Source: CAWCVR01 sp963799105 (GTDB taxonomy: Bacteria > Acidobacteriota > Terriglobia > Bryobacterales > Bryobacteraceae). From it: a stretch of DNA of 64,000 bases. This document shows, piece after piece, positions 9,601 to 17,263 of the stretch. The translations under genes and the position numbers were made by a program. The stretch is from positions 186,001 to 250,000 of the forward strand of contig CAWCVR010000011.1 of assembly GCA_963799105.1 (NCBI GenBank). The letters are read 5' to 3'. The notes beneath the pieces are model-generated. The model searched no databases and was not told the origin of the DNA. It worked only from the letters and a program-made list of their open reading frames with translations. The first letter of the stretch is position 1; each line of letters begins with the position of its first letter.

Positions 9601-10062
9601 GCGCCCCAGAATGGGAAGGTCCGTGATCTTCTGGCTGTCGATGGCCTGGCCGGTGGACGCCGCGCCGGTTTCGAGCAAGGGCGCGTCGGCGGTGACATTG
9701 ACCTGTTCGCTGACCTTGCCCAGTTCGAGCTGCAAATCGGCCGTGACCGCGGTTTGCGTTGGTACCGCGACGCCCTTGCGCTCGATGCGCTTGAAGTTGG
9801 GCGCCTCGGCGCTCACGGAGTAAGTGGCGGGCGTGACCGCCGTGAATACGTACTCGCCCTGGTCGTTGGTGACCGTCGTGCGCGTCGCCGACGTGGCTTC
9901 GTCGGTAATGACGATCCTGGTCCCGGAAGTAGCGGCGCCTGCCGGGTCCGTGACCCGGCCCCGCAAGGAGCCCTGGAAGGACTGCGCGGATACTACACCG
10001 GAAACAAGAAGAACAAGAACTAGCGATTTCATATGGCTTCGTAGCCAAGACACACTTTTCAT
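6606..10062 (-). CDS. Oar-like TonB-dependent outer-membrane receptor, with a one-base frameshift
   Basis: Full-length protein of about 1150 residues if one extra base near 9240 is ignored. The N-terminal half starts at the ATG at 10062 (GGGAGGT five bases upstream) with a signal peptide ending VVSAQ. A carboxypeptidase-regulatory-like Ig domain follows (GRVTDPAGAATSGTRIVITD), then a plug domain (LPILGRNSFF, VDGISITDSNNRAVF). The other frame carries the beta-barrel, ending in the aromatic LVQLGARFTF expected of outer-membrane barrels. At 9235-9250 the frame must move from FFFEPRR to NRAGLPV; both sides are otherwise intact, so an assembly error is likelier than decay. Family members import large or scarce substrates in acidobacteria. 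It lies 284 bases downstream of the sulfhydrylase gene. Confidence 0.85.
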
Positions 10063-10167
10063 GACTTACCTCCCGATGAACTAACCCGGACGCTTCCGCC
10101 CGGATGCCTGAATGTGGATGGATGAGATTGCTGGCCGGGCAGCGCCGAAGCGCCGATGCCCAGCCTC

Positions 10168-10302
10168 GGTCTCTGGCCGTGCGGGTTGGTGCCGCCGGGG
10201 AACCACTCCCTCGCGGTCGCGCCTCCGAACGCAGCCGCGAGCGGGGTACCACCTGGGTGCCGAGCGGTTTGGCGGCGGCACCGAGCCCCGCGGTCAGAGA
10301 CC
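10168..10302. repeat. Large nested intergenic palindrome
   Basis: Three nested inverted pairs: GGTCTCTGGCC (10168-10178) with GGTCAGAGACC (10292-10302), GGTGCCGCC (10188-10196) with GGCGGCACC (10274-10282), and CTCGCGG (10210-10216) with CCGCGAG (10235-10241). It fills most of the 284-base gap between the sulfhydrylase and TonB receptor genes. A transcript would form a long branched stem, possibly separating expression of the two. No run of T follows. Confidence 0.65.
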
Positions 10303-10346
10303 TACCTACAAAGGCAGGCGCACGGGTGAGCGTTTGTCATGGTGAG

Positions 10347-11654
10347 TTACTCCTGCGAGGCGTGCAATGCCTGGTCGAAATCGGCTTCGATGTCCTCGAT
10401 GGATTCGATGCCAACCGAGACGCGCACGTATTCCGGGGAAACTCCCGTTTCGATTTGCTCCCGCTCGGTCAACTGGGAGTGCGTGGTGGAGGCCGGGTGG
10501 ATTACCAGCGTCTTGGCGTCGCCCACATTGGCAAGGTGGCTCGCCAGTTTCACGCTGTCGATGAACTTGACGCCGGCAGCCTTGCCGCCGCGGATTCCGA
10601 ATCCGAGAATCGCGCCCGCTCCGTCGGGCAGGTACTTTTTTGCAGCCTGGTAATGCGAGTGGCCGGGCAAGCCCGGGTAGTTGACCCACTCCACCGCCGG
10701 GTGCGCCTGCAGCCATTCGGCCAGCGCCTGCGCGTTCGCCACGTGGCGCTCCAGCCGGACGTGCAGCGTCTCGATCCCCAGCAGGAATAGAAAGGCCGCG
10801 AACGGGCTCATCGACGCGCCGGTGTCGCGCAGCCAGTGCGTGCGGATGTGGATGATGTAGGCCAGGTTGCCCAGGGGCTTGAGCGCCTCCGTAAATACGA
10901 CGCCGTGATAGGAGTCCGACGGCGCCGTGAATTCCGGCCACTTCGAGGCGTTGTCCGCCCATTGAAAGTTGCCGCTGTCCACGATAGCGCCGCCGATATG
11001 GACGCCGTGGCCGCCGAGAAACTTCGTGGTCGAGTAGACGGCGATGTCGATCCCATGCTCGAACGGCCGGAACAGGGCCGGCGTGAGCACGGTGTTATCC
11101 ACGATCACCGGCAGCCCGTGCTTGTGCGCGATATCGGCGAGGAGGCGGAAGTCCGGCACGTCGTTCTTCGGGTTCCCGACCGACTCCAGATAGACTAGGC
11201 GCGTGTTCTCATCGGCGAGTTTGTCGATCTCCTCGGGATGGTCGGGATCGAAGAATCGCACTTCGATACCGAGTTTCTTGAACGTCTGGGTGAACAACGT
11301 CCACGTGCCCCCGTACAGACTCGTGGCGGACAGAAAGTTCTGGCCCGAGTGGGCGATCGTGAGAATGGCCGCGGTGATGGCGGCCTGTCCCGAGGCGAAC
11401 GCCAGCGCTCCGACTCCGCCATCGAGCGCCGCGAGACGCTTTTCCAGGACGTCGTTGGTCGGGTTCATCAACCGCGAGTAAATGTTCCCGAATTCCCGCA
11501 GTCCGAACAGGTTCGCCGCATGCTCGGCGTCCTTGAAGACGTAACTGGACGTCGCGTAGATAGGGACGGCGCGCGCCGTGGTAGTGGGATCGGGCTCCTG
11601 GCCCGCGTGCAGGGCCAGCGTGCCGAGGCCCGGTTTCTTCCGTGTGTTTGCCAT
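10347..11654 (-). CDS. metY: O-acetylhomoserine aminocarboxypropyltransferase (sulfhydrylase)
   Basis: Product of 435 residues, the usual length for this PLP enzyme of the Cys/Met metabolism family. It makes homocysteine from O-acetylhomoserine and sulfide (or methionine from methanethiol). Visible marks are the N-terminal TLALHAGQEPDPTTTARAVPIY, the Tyr-containing IYSRLMNPT, the aldimine-stacking GVGALAFASGQAA and the PLP lysine in VYSTTKFLGGHG, plus the C-terminal SVGIESIEDIEADFDQAL. GAGGAC precedes the ATG. It lies 23 bases after the outer-membrane protein gene and upstream of a TonB receptor, so the cluster may link uptake of an organic sulfur compound with assimilation. The last part is inference. 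Confidence 0.95.
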   Translation of the reverse strand: MANTRKKPGLGTLALHAGQEPDPTTTARAVPIYATSSYVFKDAEHAANLFGLREFGNIYSRLMNPTNDVLEKRLAALDGGVGALAFASGQAAITAAILTIAHSGQNFLSATSLYGGTWTLFTQTFKKLGIEVRFFDPDHPEEIDKLADENTRLVYLESVGNPKNDVPDFRLLADIAHKHGLPVIVDNTVLTPALFRPFEHGIDIAVYSTTKFLGGHGVHIGGAIVDSGNFQWADNASKWPEFTAPSDSYHGVVFTEALKPLGNLAYIIHIRTHWLRDTGASMSPFAAFLFLLGIETLHVRLERHVANAQALAEWLQAHPAVEWVNYPGLPGHSHYQAAKKYLPDGAGAILGFGIRGGKAAGVKFIDSVKLASHLANVGDAKTLVIHPASTTHSQLTEREQIETGVSPEYVRVSVGIESIEDIEADFDQALHASQE

Positions 11655-11677
11655 GATGTCCTCTTGAGTTGGATCGT

Positions 11678-12580
11678 CTACAATCCGTAGGAAACGCCCA
11701 GTGCGAATTGGTGCCGCACGTGCAGATCCACTCCCGGCAGGATTTTCCCCGCCGCCTGAGCTATGCCGAAATCGATGTTGAACTTGTGCTCCGTCGAGGG
11801 AACGATGCGCGCCGCATAGGTGAGCGTGGTCGGAACGATCGCGCCCGGAAGATCCTTGACGTCGCGCGGTTGCTGCGCGAACTCCGATCCGAAAATGAGT
11901 TGGCTCTTGGCCGGCCCCTTCACCACGAACGCCGCCGCGCCAAATAGACGGCCCTTGTACGCCGGGGCGTTCCCGGCCAGACCGAAAACGGAAGCGTTGG
12001 TCACCTTATAGCCCAGGTTCACCACCAGGGGCAATCCTTTCACTTGAGTTACGGTTTTTGTGGCGGTCACGTAGAAGTCGGCATTGTTGTTGTCGCGATT
12101 GGCAAGAACTCCGGCCACGTTACGCACCTGGGTGCGAGCCACGAAGCCCGCCGAGATGGCCGGCACCCATTTCTTCTTGGCCGTATTTTCGTGCAGCACG
12201 TTGACCTTGCCATGCACGATGTTGAAGCCGCCCTGCCAGAGATTGCTGAGGCCCGGCGTGGATCCCTCCTGATGGAAGACTCGCGTGTAGCCGACTTCCA
12301 CCCTTCCGAAGAGCCCTTCCGTAACCGAAGTCGTGTGGAAGTTGCCGAGAACGTCGCCAGCGTTGAGGAAGTGGTAAGCCACCACCGGTTTTCCCGCCCC
12401 GGTATCCGGGGAAGCGGCGGTATAAGCCAGGGGCGTCACGAACACGCCGGTCTGTCCCTCCCAGTTCAGACTCTGAGCCAGAGCGGAACCGCTGAAACTA
12501 AGAAGCCATGCGGCTCCCGCCGTCAAAAGGGCGCTGCCGGCCCTCTGACGAGTACCTGAATGAACGCGTCTCAATGACAT
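11678..12580 (-). CDS. Predicted outer-membrane beta-barrel protein of unknown function
   Basis: Product of 300 residues. A long positively charged N-terminus is followed by a hydrophobic signal segment ending SALAQ (about residue 36), then alternating beta-strand sequence throughout with GQTGVFVTPLAYTA, VAYHFLNAGDVLG and repeated Val-Lys/aromatic strands, ending in a strand finishing ALGVSYGL. This looks like a 10-14 strand barrel. I choose the ATG at 12580, preceded by GAGGA at good spacing; a GTG at 12592 is a weaker alternative. It is the first gene of the minus-strand cluster with metY and would sit in the outer membrane, perhaps as a specific pore. Confidence 0.8.
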   Translation of the reverse strand: MSLRRVHSGTRQRAGSALLTAGAAWLLSFSGSALAQSLNWEGQTGVFVTPLAYTAASPDTGAGKPVVAYHFLNAGDVLGNFHTTSVTEGLFGRVEVGYTRVFHQEGSTPGLSNLWQGGFNIVHGKVNVLHENTAKKKWVPAISAGFVARTQVRNVAGVLANRDNNNADFYVTATKTVTQVKGLPLVVNLGYKVTNASVFGLAGNAPAYKGRLFGAAAFVVKGPAKSQLIFGSEFAQQPRDVKDLPGAIVPTTLTYAARIVPSTEHKFNIDFGIAQAAGKILPGVDLHVRHQFALGVSYGL

Positions 12581-12837
12581 AGCTTTCCTCACATTAGATA
12601 GGTGGCGGGCGCGCCCGGCGATGGGTGTGTTTCCCGCGTGGCTTACTTATATCCGTAAGCCGGAGTTTCTTGGGGTGTTGTGCCGTGCCTTCGGCGGACT
12701 GGGTGGAACTGGGATTCAGCCGCGAGGACGGCTATCGACAGCTACACATTCGAAACAAGCGGAAAGAGGCTGATGCGCGCGACGGGATCGGACCGGAAAG
12801 TTGCGAAAATGGCGTCGCGAATGTCATGAATCCGTAG
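12581..12837 (-). other. Long 5' leader of the metY cluster
   Basis: About 240 bases lie between the predicted transcription start (near 12830) and the first start codon. A stem GGCTTAC/GTAAGCC with an 8-base loop is at 12640-12661. I looked for SAM-I, SAM-II, SAH and cobalamin riboswitch cores, as expected before metY, and saw none that I recognise. The length still leaves room for RNA-level control. Confidence 0.35.
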
Positions 12838-12865
12838 ATTACACTGCCGCCCCGTCGCGTGTCAA
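12838..12865 (-). promoter_or_regulatory. Sigma70-like promoter of the outer-membrane protein-metY cluster
   Basis: On the minus strand TTGACA (12860-12865) is followed after 16 bases by TGTAAT (12838-12843). The -35 is perfect and the -10 matches four of six positions. It points at the metY cluster and lies in a locally AT-richer stretch. Confidence 0.6.
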
Positions 12866-12965
12866 GAAAAATATTCTAAACCCTATAGGGATTGGGGGAT
12901 TGCTTCGGAACGCGGGCAATTATGGCTGGCAGGGCCGCAAGCGCGCAAACGGCGCGACCGCGCGG

Positions 12966-13442
12966 TTACGGCGCGCCGACTTCTTTGCTGTTGACGGTGG
13001 CGGGCGCGGGGCCGTCATTCTCGCGAATCACCATGGTCTGATCGGAATAGAACGTTCGGCTCCCCGTGACGCCAAAGCTGATGGGGATGGCCAGAATCTG
13101 GTATTCGATCCCGTTTCCGGTCATGGTGAACTTGTAGCCGTGCTTCTCGCCGCTGGCCAGGTCGGCGGGTATAAGATCGGCGGCGGCGGCGGAAGGGGCG
13201 CCGCTGGCCGGCGGGCCGAGTTCCGCCAGCGACGCGGCAAAGCGGCCGTACTGCGAGTAGTACTGCACCTGTGCCGTGTGGATTGTGCGGATGGAGGCGA
13301 GGGCGGCTGTTTCCTTGGCAAAACGCGACGCGTTCTGCATGCGCGAGCCCACAAAGGTGAGGATGATCAAGAACGCCGCCAAAAGCGCGACCGCCGCGAT
13401 TACGCAGATGACGGCGATCCAGACTGCTCGTCGAGCGGTCAT
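12966..13442 (-). CDS. Pilin-like protein that has lost the prepilin peptidase site (tandem paralogue)
   Basis: Product of 158 residues. From MQNASRF onward it is nearly the same as the upstream gene (FAKETAALASIRTIHTAQ, TFYSDQTM, NSKEVGA), so it is a tandem duplicate. Its N-terminus differs: it starts MTARRAVW and runs into an ordinary transmembrane segment without the G|F-S-L-I-E processing site, so PilD-type peptidase should not cleave it. It may be a membrane-anchored minor pseudopilin-like protein or a degenerating copy. The ATG overlaps the stop of the upstream paralogue as ATGA, so translation is coupled. The periplasmic part lacks the disulfide loop of classical pilins. Confidence 0.8.
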   Translation of the reverse strand: MTARRAVWIAVICVIAAVALLAAFLIILTFVGSRMQNASRFAKETAALASIRTIHTAQVQYYSQYGRFAASLAELGPPASGAPSAAAADLIPADLASGEKHGYKFTMTGNGIEYQILAIPISFGVTGSRTFYSDQTMVIRENDGPAPATVNSKEVGAP

Positions 13443-13909
13443 TTTGCGCCGACCTCTTTGCTGTTGACGGTGGCGGGCTCGGGGCCGTCATTCTCGCGAA
13501 TCGCCATGGTCTGATCGGAATAGAAGGTCCGGCTCCCGGTAGTGCCGAAGGTGATGGGGACGGCCACGATCTGGTATCCGCCGGCATTTCCGGTCATGGT
13601 GAACTTGTAGCCGTTCTTCTCGCCGCCGGACAGGTCGCTGCCGATGCAATCGGCGGCGGCGGAGGAGGACGTGCCGCTGGCGGGCGGGCCCAGTTCGGCG
13701 AGCGAATTGGCGAAGCGATTGTACTGCGAGCTGTACTGCACCTGCGCCGTGTGGATTGTGCGGATGGAGGCGAGGGCCGCCGTCTCCTTGGTAAAACGCA
13801 ACGCGTTCTGCATTCTGTTGCCCACGAACGTCATGATGATCAGGATGATCGCGATGACGATCAACAGCTCGATCAGGGAAAAACCGCGGCGGCGTCGGAG
13901 GTCGAACAT
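13439..13909 (-). CDS. Type IV pilin-like protein (prepilin N-terminal methylation domain)
   Basis: Product of 156 residues with a textbook class III signal: four arginines, then G9|F10-S-L-I-E14 and a hydrophobic helix LLIVIAIILIIM. Prepilin peptidase would cleave after Gly9 and methylate Phe10. The remainder is a short pilin head with IRTIHTAQVQYSSQYNRFANSLAEL, the pattern seen in type II secretion/type IV pilus minor pilins of acidobacteria. AAAGGAC stands before the ATG at 13909. The downstream paralogue follows with a 4-base overlap. No assembly ATPase or secretin gene is nearby, so the partner machinery lies elsewhere. Confidence 0.88.
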   Translation of the reverse strand: MFDLRRRRGFSLIELLIVIAIILIIMTFVGNRMQNALRFTKETAALASIRTIHTAQVQYSSQYNRFANSLAELGPPASGTSSSAAADCIGSDLSGGEKNGYKFTMTGNAGGYQIVAVPITFGTTGSRTFYSDQTMAIRENDGPEPATVNSKEVGAK

Positions 13910-14046
13910 AGGTGTCCTTTCCATTCTATGACGTCCCGGCGGGGCGGCGTGTGGAGGCGAACCGCGGCGGGTGCGCGACATGGAAGCGGGCGGGGAGGCG
14001 ATTTGCCCGCAAAACCGCTCGAATCCGAGCGTAGGCGAGCGCAAGG
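13910..14046. other. Upstream region of the pilin pair
   Basis: These 137 bases precede the pilin start and contain its ribosome site. No convincing -35/-10 pair is visible. The remainder of the 675-base gap to the VWFA gene is described in the two repeat entries that follow; nothing coding is supported in it. Confidence 0.4.
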
Positions 14047-14238
14047 CCCGCAGAGCAGCAGAGCCGCAACCCCACCGCGCGGGACATTCCGGGCTGCCGG
14101 GGGCCAGATCGTCTCGCGCGCAGGCGAGCTCCGCTCGCCGGGCCGATTACGGGTGCCCTCTGGGCGGGGCCGCAGGCTGCCAGCCTGCCCCACATAAAAC
14201 CGTCGCGGCGCGCGAAGAATTTGACAAGTGGTAGTACA
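14047..14238. repeat. Dispersed intergenic repeat, family 3, copy 1
   Basis: It runs from CCCGCAGAGCAGCAGAGCC to GACAAGTGGTAGTACA. It contains the hairpins AGCTCCGCTCGCCGGG region and GCAGGCTG-CC-AGCCTGC. The second copy, in the same orientation, is at 37521-37700; the two differ mainly by about a dozen extra bases at 14150-14170. Confidence 0.8.
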
Positions 14239-14415
14239 TAGCGCCGGAGAATCCACTTCTGTCTCGCGCACCGGACTGCGTTGCGCGGGCGGCCCGGAGC
14301 AGCGCGGTGCCCACCACCACCGGCATAAAGGAAGCGCCGGGAAACCAGCGGGCGCGCGCCTTGATACGGTCTCCGGACGGTTCAGGGTTCCGGCCTCCGC
14401 GTTGCCGGATGGAGA

Positions 14416-14487
14416 TTTTGTGCGGACGCACAAAAAATGGCACCTAAGTCCTTTGTTTTCGGTAGGATTTTGTGCGTCCGCACAAAA
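14416..14487. repeat. Twin palindromes with TTTTGTGCG arms
   Basis: Two 20-bp palindromes, 14416-14435 and 14468-14487, each TTTTGTGCG-NN-CGCACAAAA. The central pairs are GA and TC, so the whole 72-bp unit is also an inverted repeat. They lie upstream of nothing obvious: the flanking genes are the minus-strand pilin and VWFA genes. This could be a tandem operator or a small mobile palindrome. Confidence 0.7.
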
Positions 14488-14584
14488 CCCATCGGCGAAG
14501 CCACCACTTTCGGGCGGCTGCGCCACCGGGGACGAGTCGCGCTGCCCGAGGATGCCGGTTCCGGATGGGCCGCCTCGCCAGTGC

Positions 14585-15598
14585 CTACTCCACTGCCCAG
14601 TATCCCGCGCGCGTCTTCGCCTGAAGCTCCGGCCGGTTCCGCACCTCCACCCGGATCGCATGATACTTCCCCGGCTCGCCGCCCTTCGGCTCGAAGGTGA
14701 GTATGTACTGGCGGTGCACCTCTTCGCCCACCAGTTGTATGGCCTGTTCCAAGGCGTTCTTCTTCAGGAATCCCAGGCTGCGTCCGCCGGTGGTGGCCGT
14801 GAACAAGCTGGAAAGATCCGGCTTGGACAGATGAATCAGCTCGCTGAGCGCGTAGACGTAACCGCCCGGTCCCAGGTCGGGCGGCACCGGCGTGTCGTCG
14901 GGGCCGGCGCACCAGTCGCACGGTTTGGTCTTGATCCGCTCCGCCTCGGGCTTCTGGTCCTCGACGGTCTTGGGCTTCACGGTGAACGGTTCCAGGAACG
15001 GCGAGTAAGTCAGCCAGTAAACCGTGGCGTTGAGCTGAGCAACCTGCTCCATCACTTCCGGCAGCTTGGCCTTGCTGGCGCGGTCGCGCTTCTCGGCGAT
15101 CATGAGGATGATGCGCCGCCTCGACGCCGGCCGCTTCTCCAGCATTGCCAGCGCCTGGCGCATGGCGTCCAGCGCGCGTGCGTTCCCGCCTTCCATGCGC
15201 AGCATGCGCAAGGCGTGGATTACGGCGTCCGGGTCGCCGGTGAACTGCTGGTGGACCTTCACCTCGTCGCTGAACGAGATCACGGCGGTCTCTCCCGCAT
15301 CCGCCGCCAGTAACTCGGTGAACAGGATGCCACTGCCGCCCAACTTATCGATCACCGCCCCGGAATTGGCGCTCGTCTGCACGGCCACCACCAGGGAAAT
15401 GGGATACATCATCCAATCCATGTGTATCGGCCGCGGCACATTGTTGTCGTAGAGAATCAGATCTTCGGGCGTCAGCCCGTCGACGTACCGCCCTTTGGAA
15501 TCGGTGACGGTGGTGGGCGCCACGACCAGCGGAGCGGTGCTTCTGAATTGCGCCCGGCCGGCGCAGGCCAGCACCAAAACGGCGGCGGCAACACGCAT
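14585..15598 (-). CDS. VWFA-related protein of the acidobacterial type, secreted
   Basis: Product of 337 residues with a short signal peptide (ends CAGRAQ). The TVTDSKGRYVDGLTPEDLILYDN sequence opens the 'VWFA-related Acidobacterial domain' typical of this phylum. The von Willebrand A fold follows, but the metal-ion site DxSxS is altered to VAVQTSANS, so cation binding may be lost. Function is unknown; family members occur in large numbers in acidobacteria and are thought to act in periplasmic or surface interactions. The ATG at 15598 is directly followed by the signal. The gene is monocistronic, with repeats downstream and a divergent membrane protein gene upstream. Confidence 0.88.
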   Translation of the reverse strand: MRVAAAVLVLACAGRAQFRSTAPLVVAPTTVTDSKGRYVDGLTPEDLILYDNNVPRPIHMDWMMYPISLVVAVQTSANSGAVIDKLGGSGILFTELLAADAGETAVISFSDEVKVHQQFTGDPDAVIHALRMLRMEGGNARALDAMRQALAMLEKRPASRRRIILMIAEKRDRASKAKLPEVMEQVAQLNATVYWLTYSPFLEPFTVKPKTVEDQKPEAERIKTKPCDWCAGPDDTPVPPDLGPGGYVYALSELIHLSKPDLSSLFTATTGGRSLGFLKKNALEQAIQLVGEEVHRQYILTFEPKGGEPGKYHAIRVEVRNRPELQAKTRAGYWAVE

Positions 15599-15724
15599 CG
15601 GGGAAAAGCTTGCATCTTAGGGGCCAACCGGGCCGGTTGCCGCGTTCGCGTGGCGCGCCGCTGCCCCGTTGCGTTTTCACCGGCACTTCCCGTACCGTGA
15701 AACTGAGGTGTGCGCTATCGGCAA

Positions 15725-17224
15725 ATGGCCTCTCTGAGATCGCGTTTTCACGCGGGCGCCGCGGCGCTCGCCAAATCTCCGTTGCCGCGTTTGGGCGCCA
15801 TCGCGGTGTTGGCCGTGGGGGTGCACGGCTATCACCTGGGCGTGGACGACGCCGCCATCTATGTGCCGGCGATCAAGCGCGTCGCGGACCCCAGCCTGTA
15901 CCCGTTCGGCGCCGAGTTCTTCCTGTCGCACGCCCGCCTTTCGATCTTCGCGGAGCTGGTTGGGGGTTCGGCGCGGCTGAGCCATTTGCCGGCCGACCTG
16001 GCAGTTTTCCTCTGGCACGTGGCCAGCATCTTCCTGCTGCTGGTGGCGGCGTGGCGGCTTCTGGGCTGCTGCTTCGAGAACAGCCACGCCCGTTGGAGCG
16101 GCGTGGCGTTTCTGGCCGCGACCCTCAGCGTGCCGGTTGCCGGCACGGCGCTGGTCATCATGGACCCGTACCTGACGGCCCGCTCGCTTTCCACGCCGGC
16201 GGCGCTTTTTGCGGTTGGCTGCTATTTGTCGAACCGGCCGCGGTCCGCGCTGGCGTGGCTGCTGGCGGCTGCGGCGCTGCATCCGCAGATGGCCGTCTAC
16301 GCCGCGGCGTTCCTCGGCTGCCTGGCGCTGGTTGGGCGGCTGCGGACGTTTCGTGCGCCGTCCGCGCCCGCGTTTGGGGCGATGATCGGGCTGCCGTTCT
16401 TTCTCGATTTCGCGCCGCTCCAAGGGCCGGCGCGCGCGTGCCTCCTGTCGCGGACGTACTTCTTCGTTTCGAACTGGGCCTGGTATGAATGGGCCGGCGT
16501 GTTCGCGCCACTGGCCTTGCTGGGATGGTTCGCCGCGGCCAGGCCCCGGAACGCGCTGCCCGCGTTTCGAAAGCTCGCAATCGCGTCGATTCCCTTCGGC
16601 CTCGCGTTCACCGCGGCCGCGGTTGTGGTGGCGATTCCGGGGTTGGAAAGCTACAGCCGTTTGCAACCCATGAGGAGTTTTCACCTGCTGTACGCCATCT
16701 TCTTCCTGCTGTTGGGCGGGCTGATTGGAGAGCACGCGCTCCGGACGCGCGCCTGGCGGTGGGTGGCGCTGTTCGTTCCGCTGGCGCTGGGGATGGTGCT
16801 GCTGGCTGAGAGCGCCTTTCCGGCCAGCGAGCACGTGGAGTGGCCCGGAAGCGGCAGCGGCAACTCCTGGATCTCGGCGTTCCTGTGGATCCGGCAGCAC
16901 ACTCCAAAAGACGCAGTGTTCGCCCTGGACCCGGATTACCTGGCGCGGCCGGGAGAGGATTCGCACGGATTCCGCGCCGTGGCGGAGCGAAGCGTGCTGG
17001 CGGACAACCTGAAGGACAGCGGGGTGGTCTCGTTGTTCCCGCAACTGGCGGACGAATGGGAGCGCCAGGTGGCGGCGCAGCGCGGGCTCGACCGCTTCCA
17101 GTTGCCGGATTTGCGGAGGTTGGCCGCGCGCTATCCCGTGACCTGGATTCTCACGGTGCGGCCGGGGCCCGCGGGGTTGCAGTGTCCTTACCAGAATCGC
17201 GACCTGGCGGCTTGCAGGCTGTGA
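15725..17224 (+). CDS. Polytopic membrane protein, GT-C-like, unknown substrate
   Basis: Product of 499 residues from the ATG at 15725; a GTG at 15710 would add five. About ten to eleven hydrophobic segments alternate with short loops. The first periplasmic loop carries paired acidic residues (GVDDAAIY, then FLSHAR), which fits the acidic first-loop motif of GT-C glycosyltransferases or related DUF6798-type proteins. A soluble C-terminal region (about 390-499) with IRQHTPKDAVFALDPDYL resembles the substrate-facing tail of such proteins. It would act in the inner membrane on a polyprenyl-linked or surface sugar. It is followed after 39 bases by the GH27 gene, perhaps in one transcript. Confidence 0.72.
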   Translation: MASLRSRFHAGAAALAKSPLPRLGAIAVLAVGVHGYHLGVDDAAIYVPAIKRVADPSLYPFGAEFFLSHARLSIFAELVGGSARLSHLPADLAVFLWHVASIFLLLVAAWRLLGCCFENSHARWSGVAFLAATLSVPVAGTALVIMDPYLTARSLSTPAALFAVGCYLSNRPRSALAWLLAAAALHPQMAVYAAAFLGCLALVGRLRTFRAPSAPAFGAMIGLPFFLDFAPLQGPARACLLSRTYFFVSNWAWYEWAGVFAPLALLGWFAAARPRNALPAFRKLAIASIPFGLAFTAAAVVVAIPGLESYSRLQPMRSFHLLYAIFFLLLGGLIGEHALRTRAWRWVALFVPLALGMVLLAESAFPASEHVEWPGSGSGNSWISAFLWIRQHTPKDAVFALDPDYLARPGEDSHGFRAVAERSVLADNLKDSGVVSLFPQLADEWERQVAAQRGLDRFQLPDLRRLAARYPVTWILTVRPGPAGLQCPYQNRDLAACRL

Positions 17225-17263
17225 ACGGGGCGTGAGGGCGCGGGGCGTGCGAGAATATTTGCC

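Noticed and set aside
12581..12837. SAM or cobalamin riboswitch before the metY cluster
   Set aside because: No conserved core (kink-turn or pseudoknot sequence) recognised in the leader; only a simple hairpin.
15677..17044. 455-codon minus-strand open frame
   Set aside because: Antisense to the polytopic membrane protein; Arg/Gln/His-rich with no fold features.
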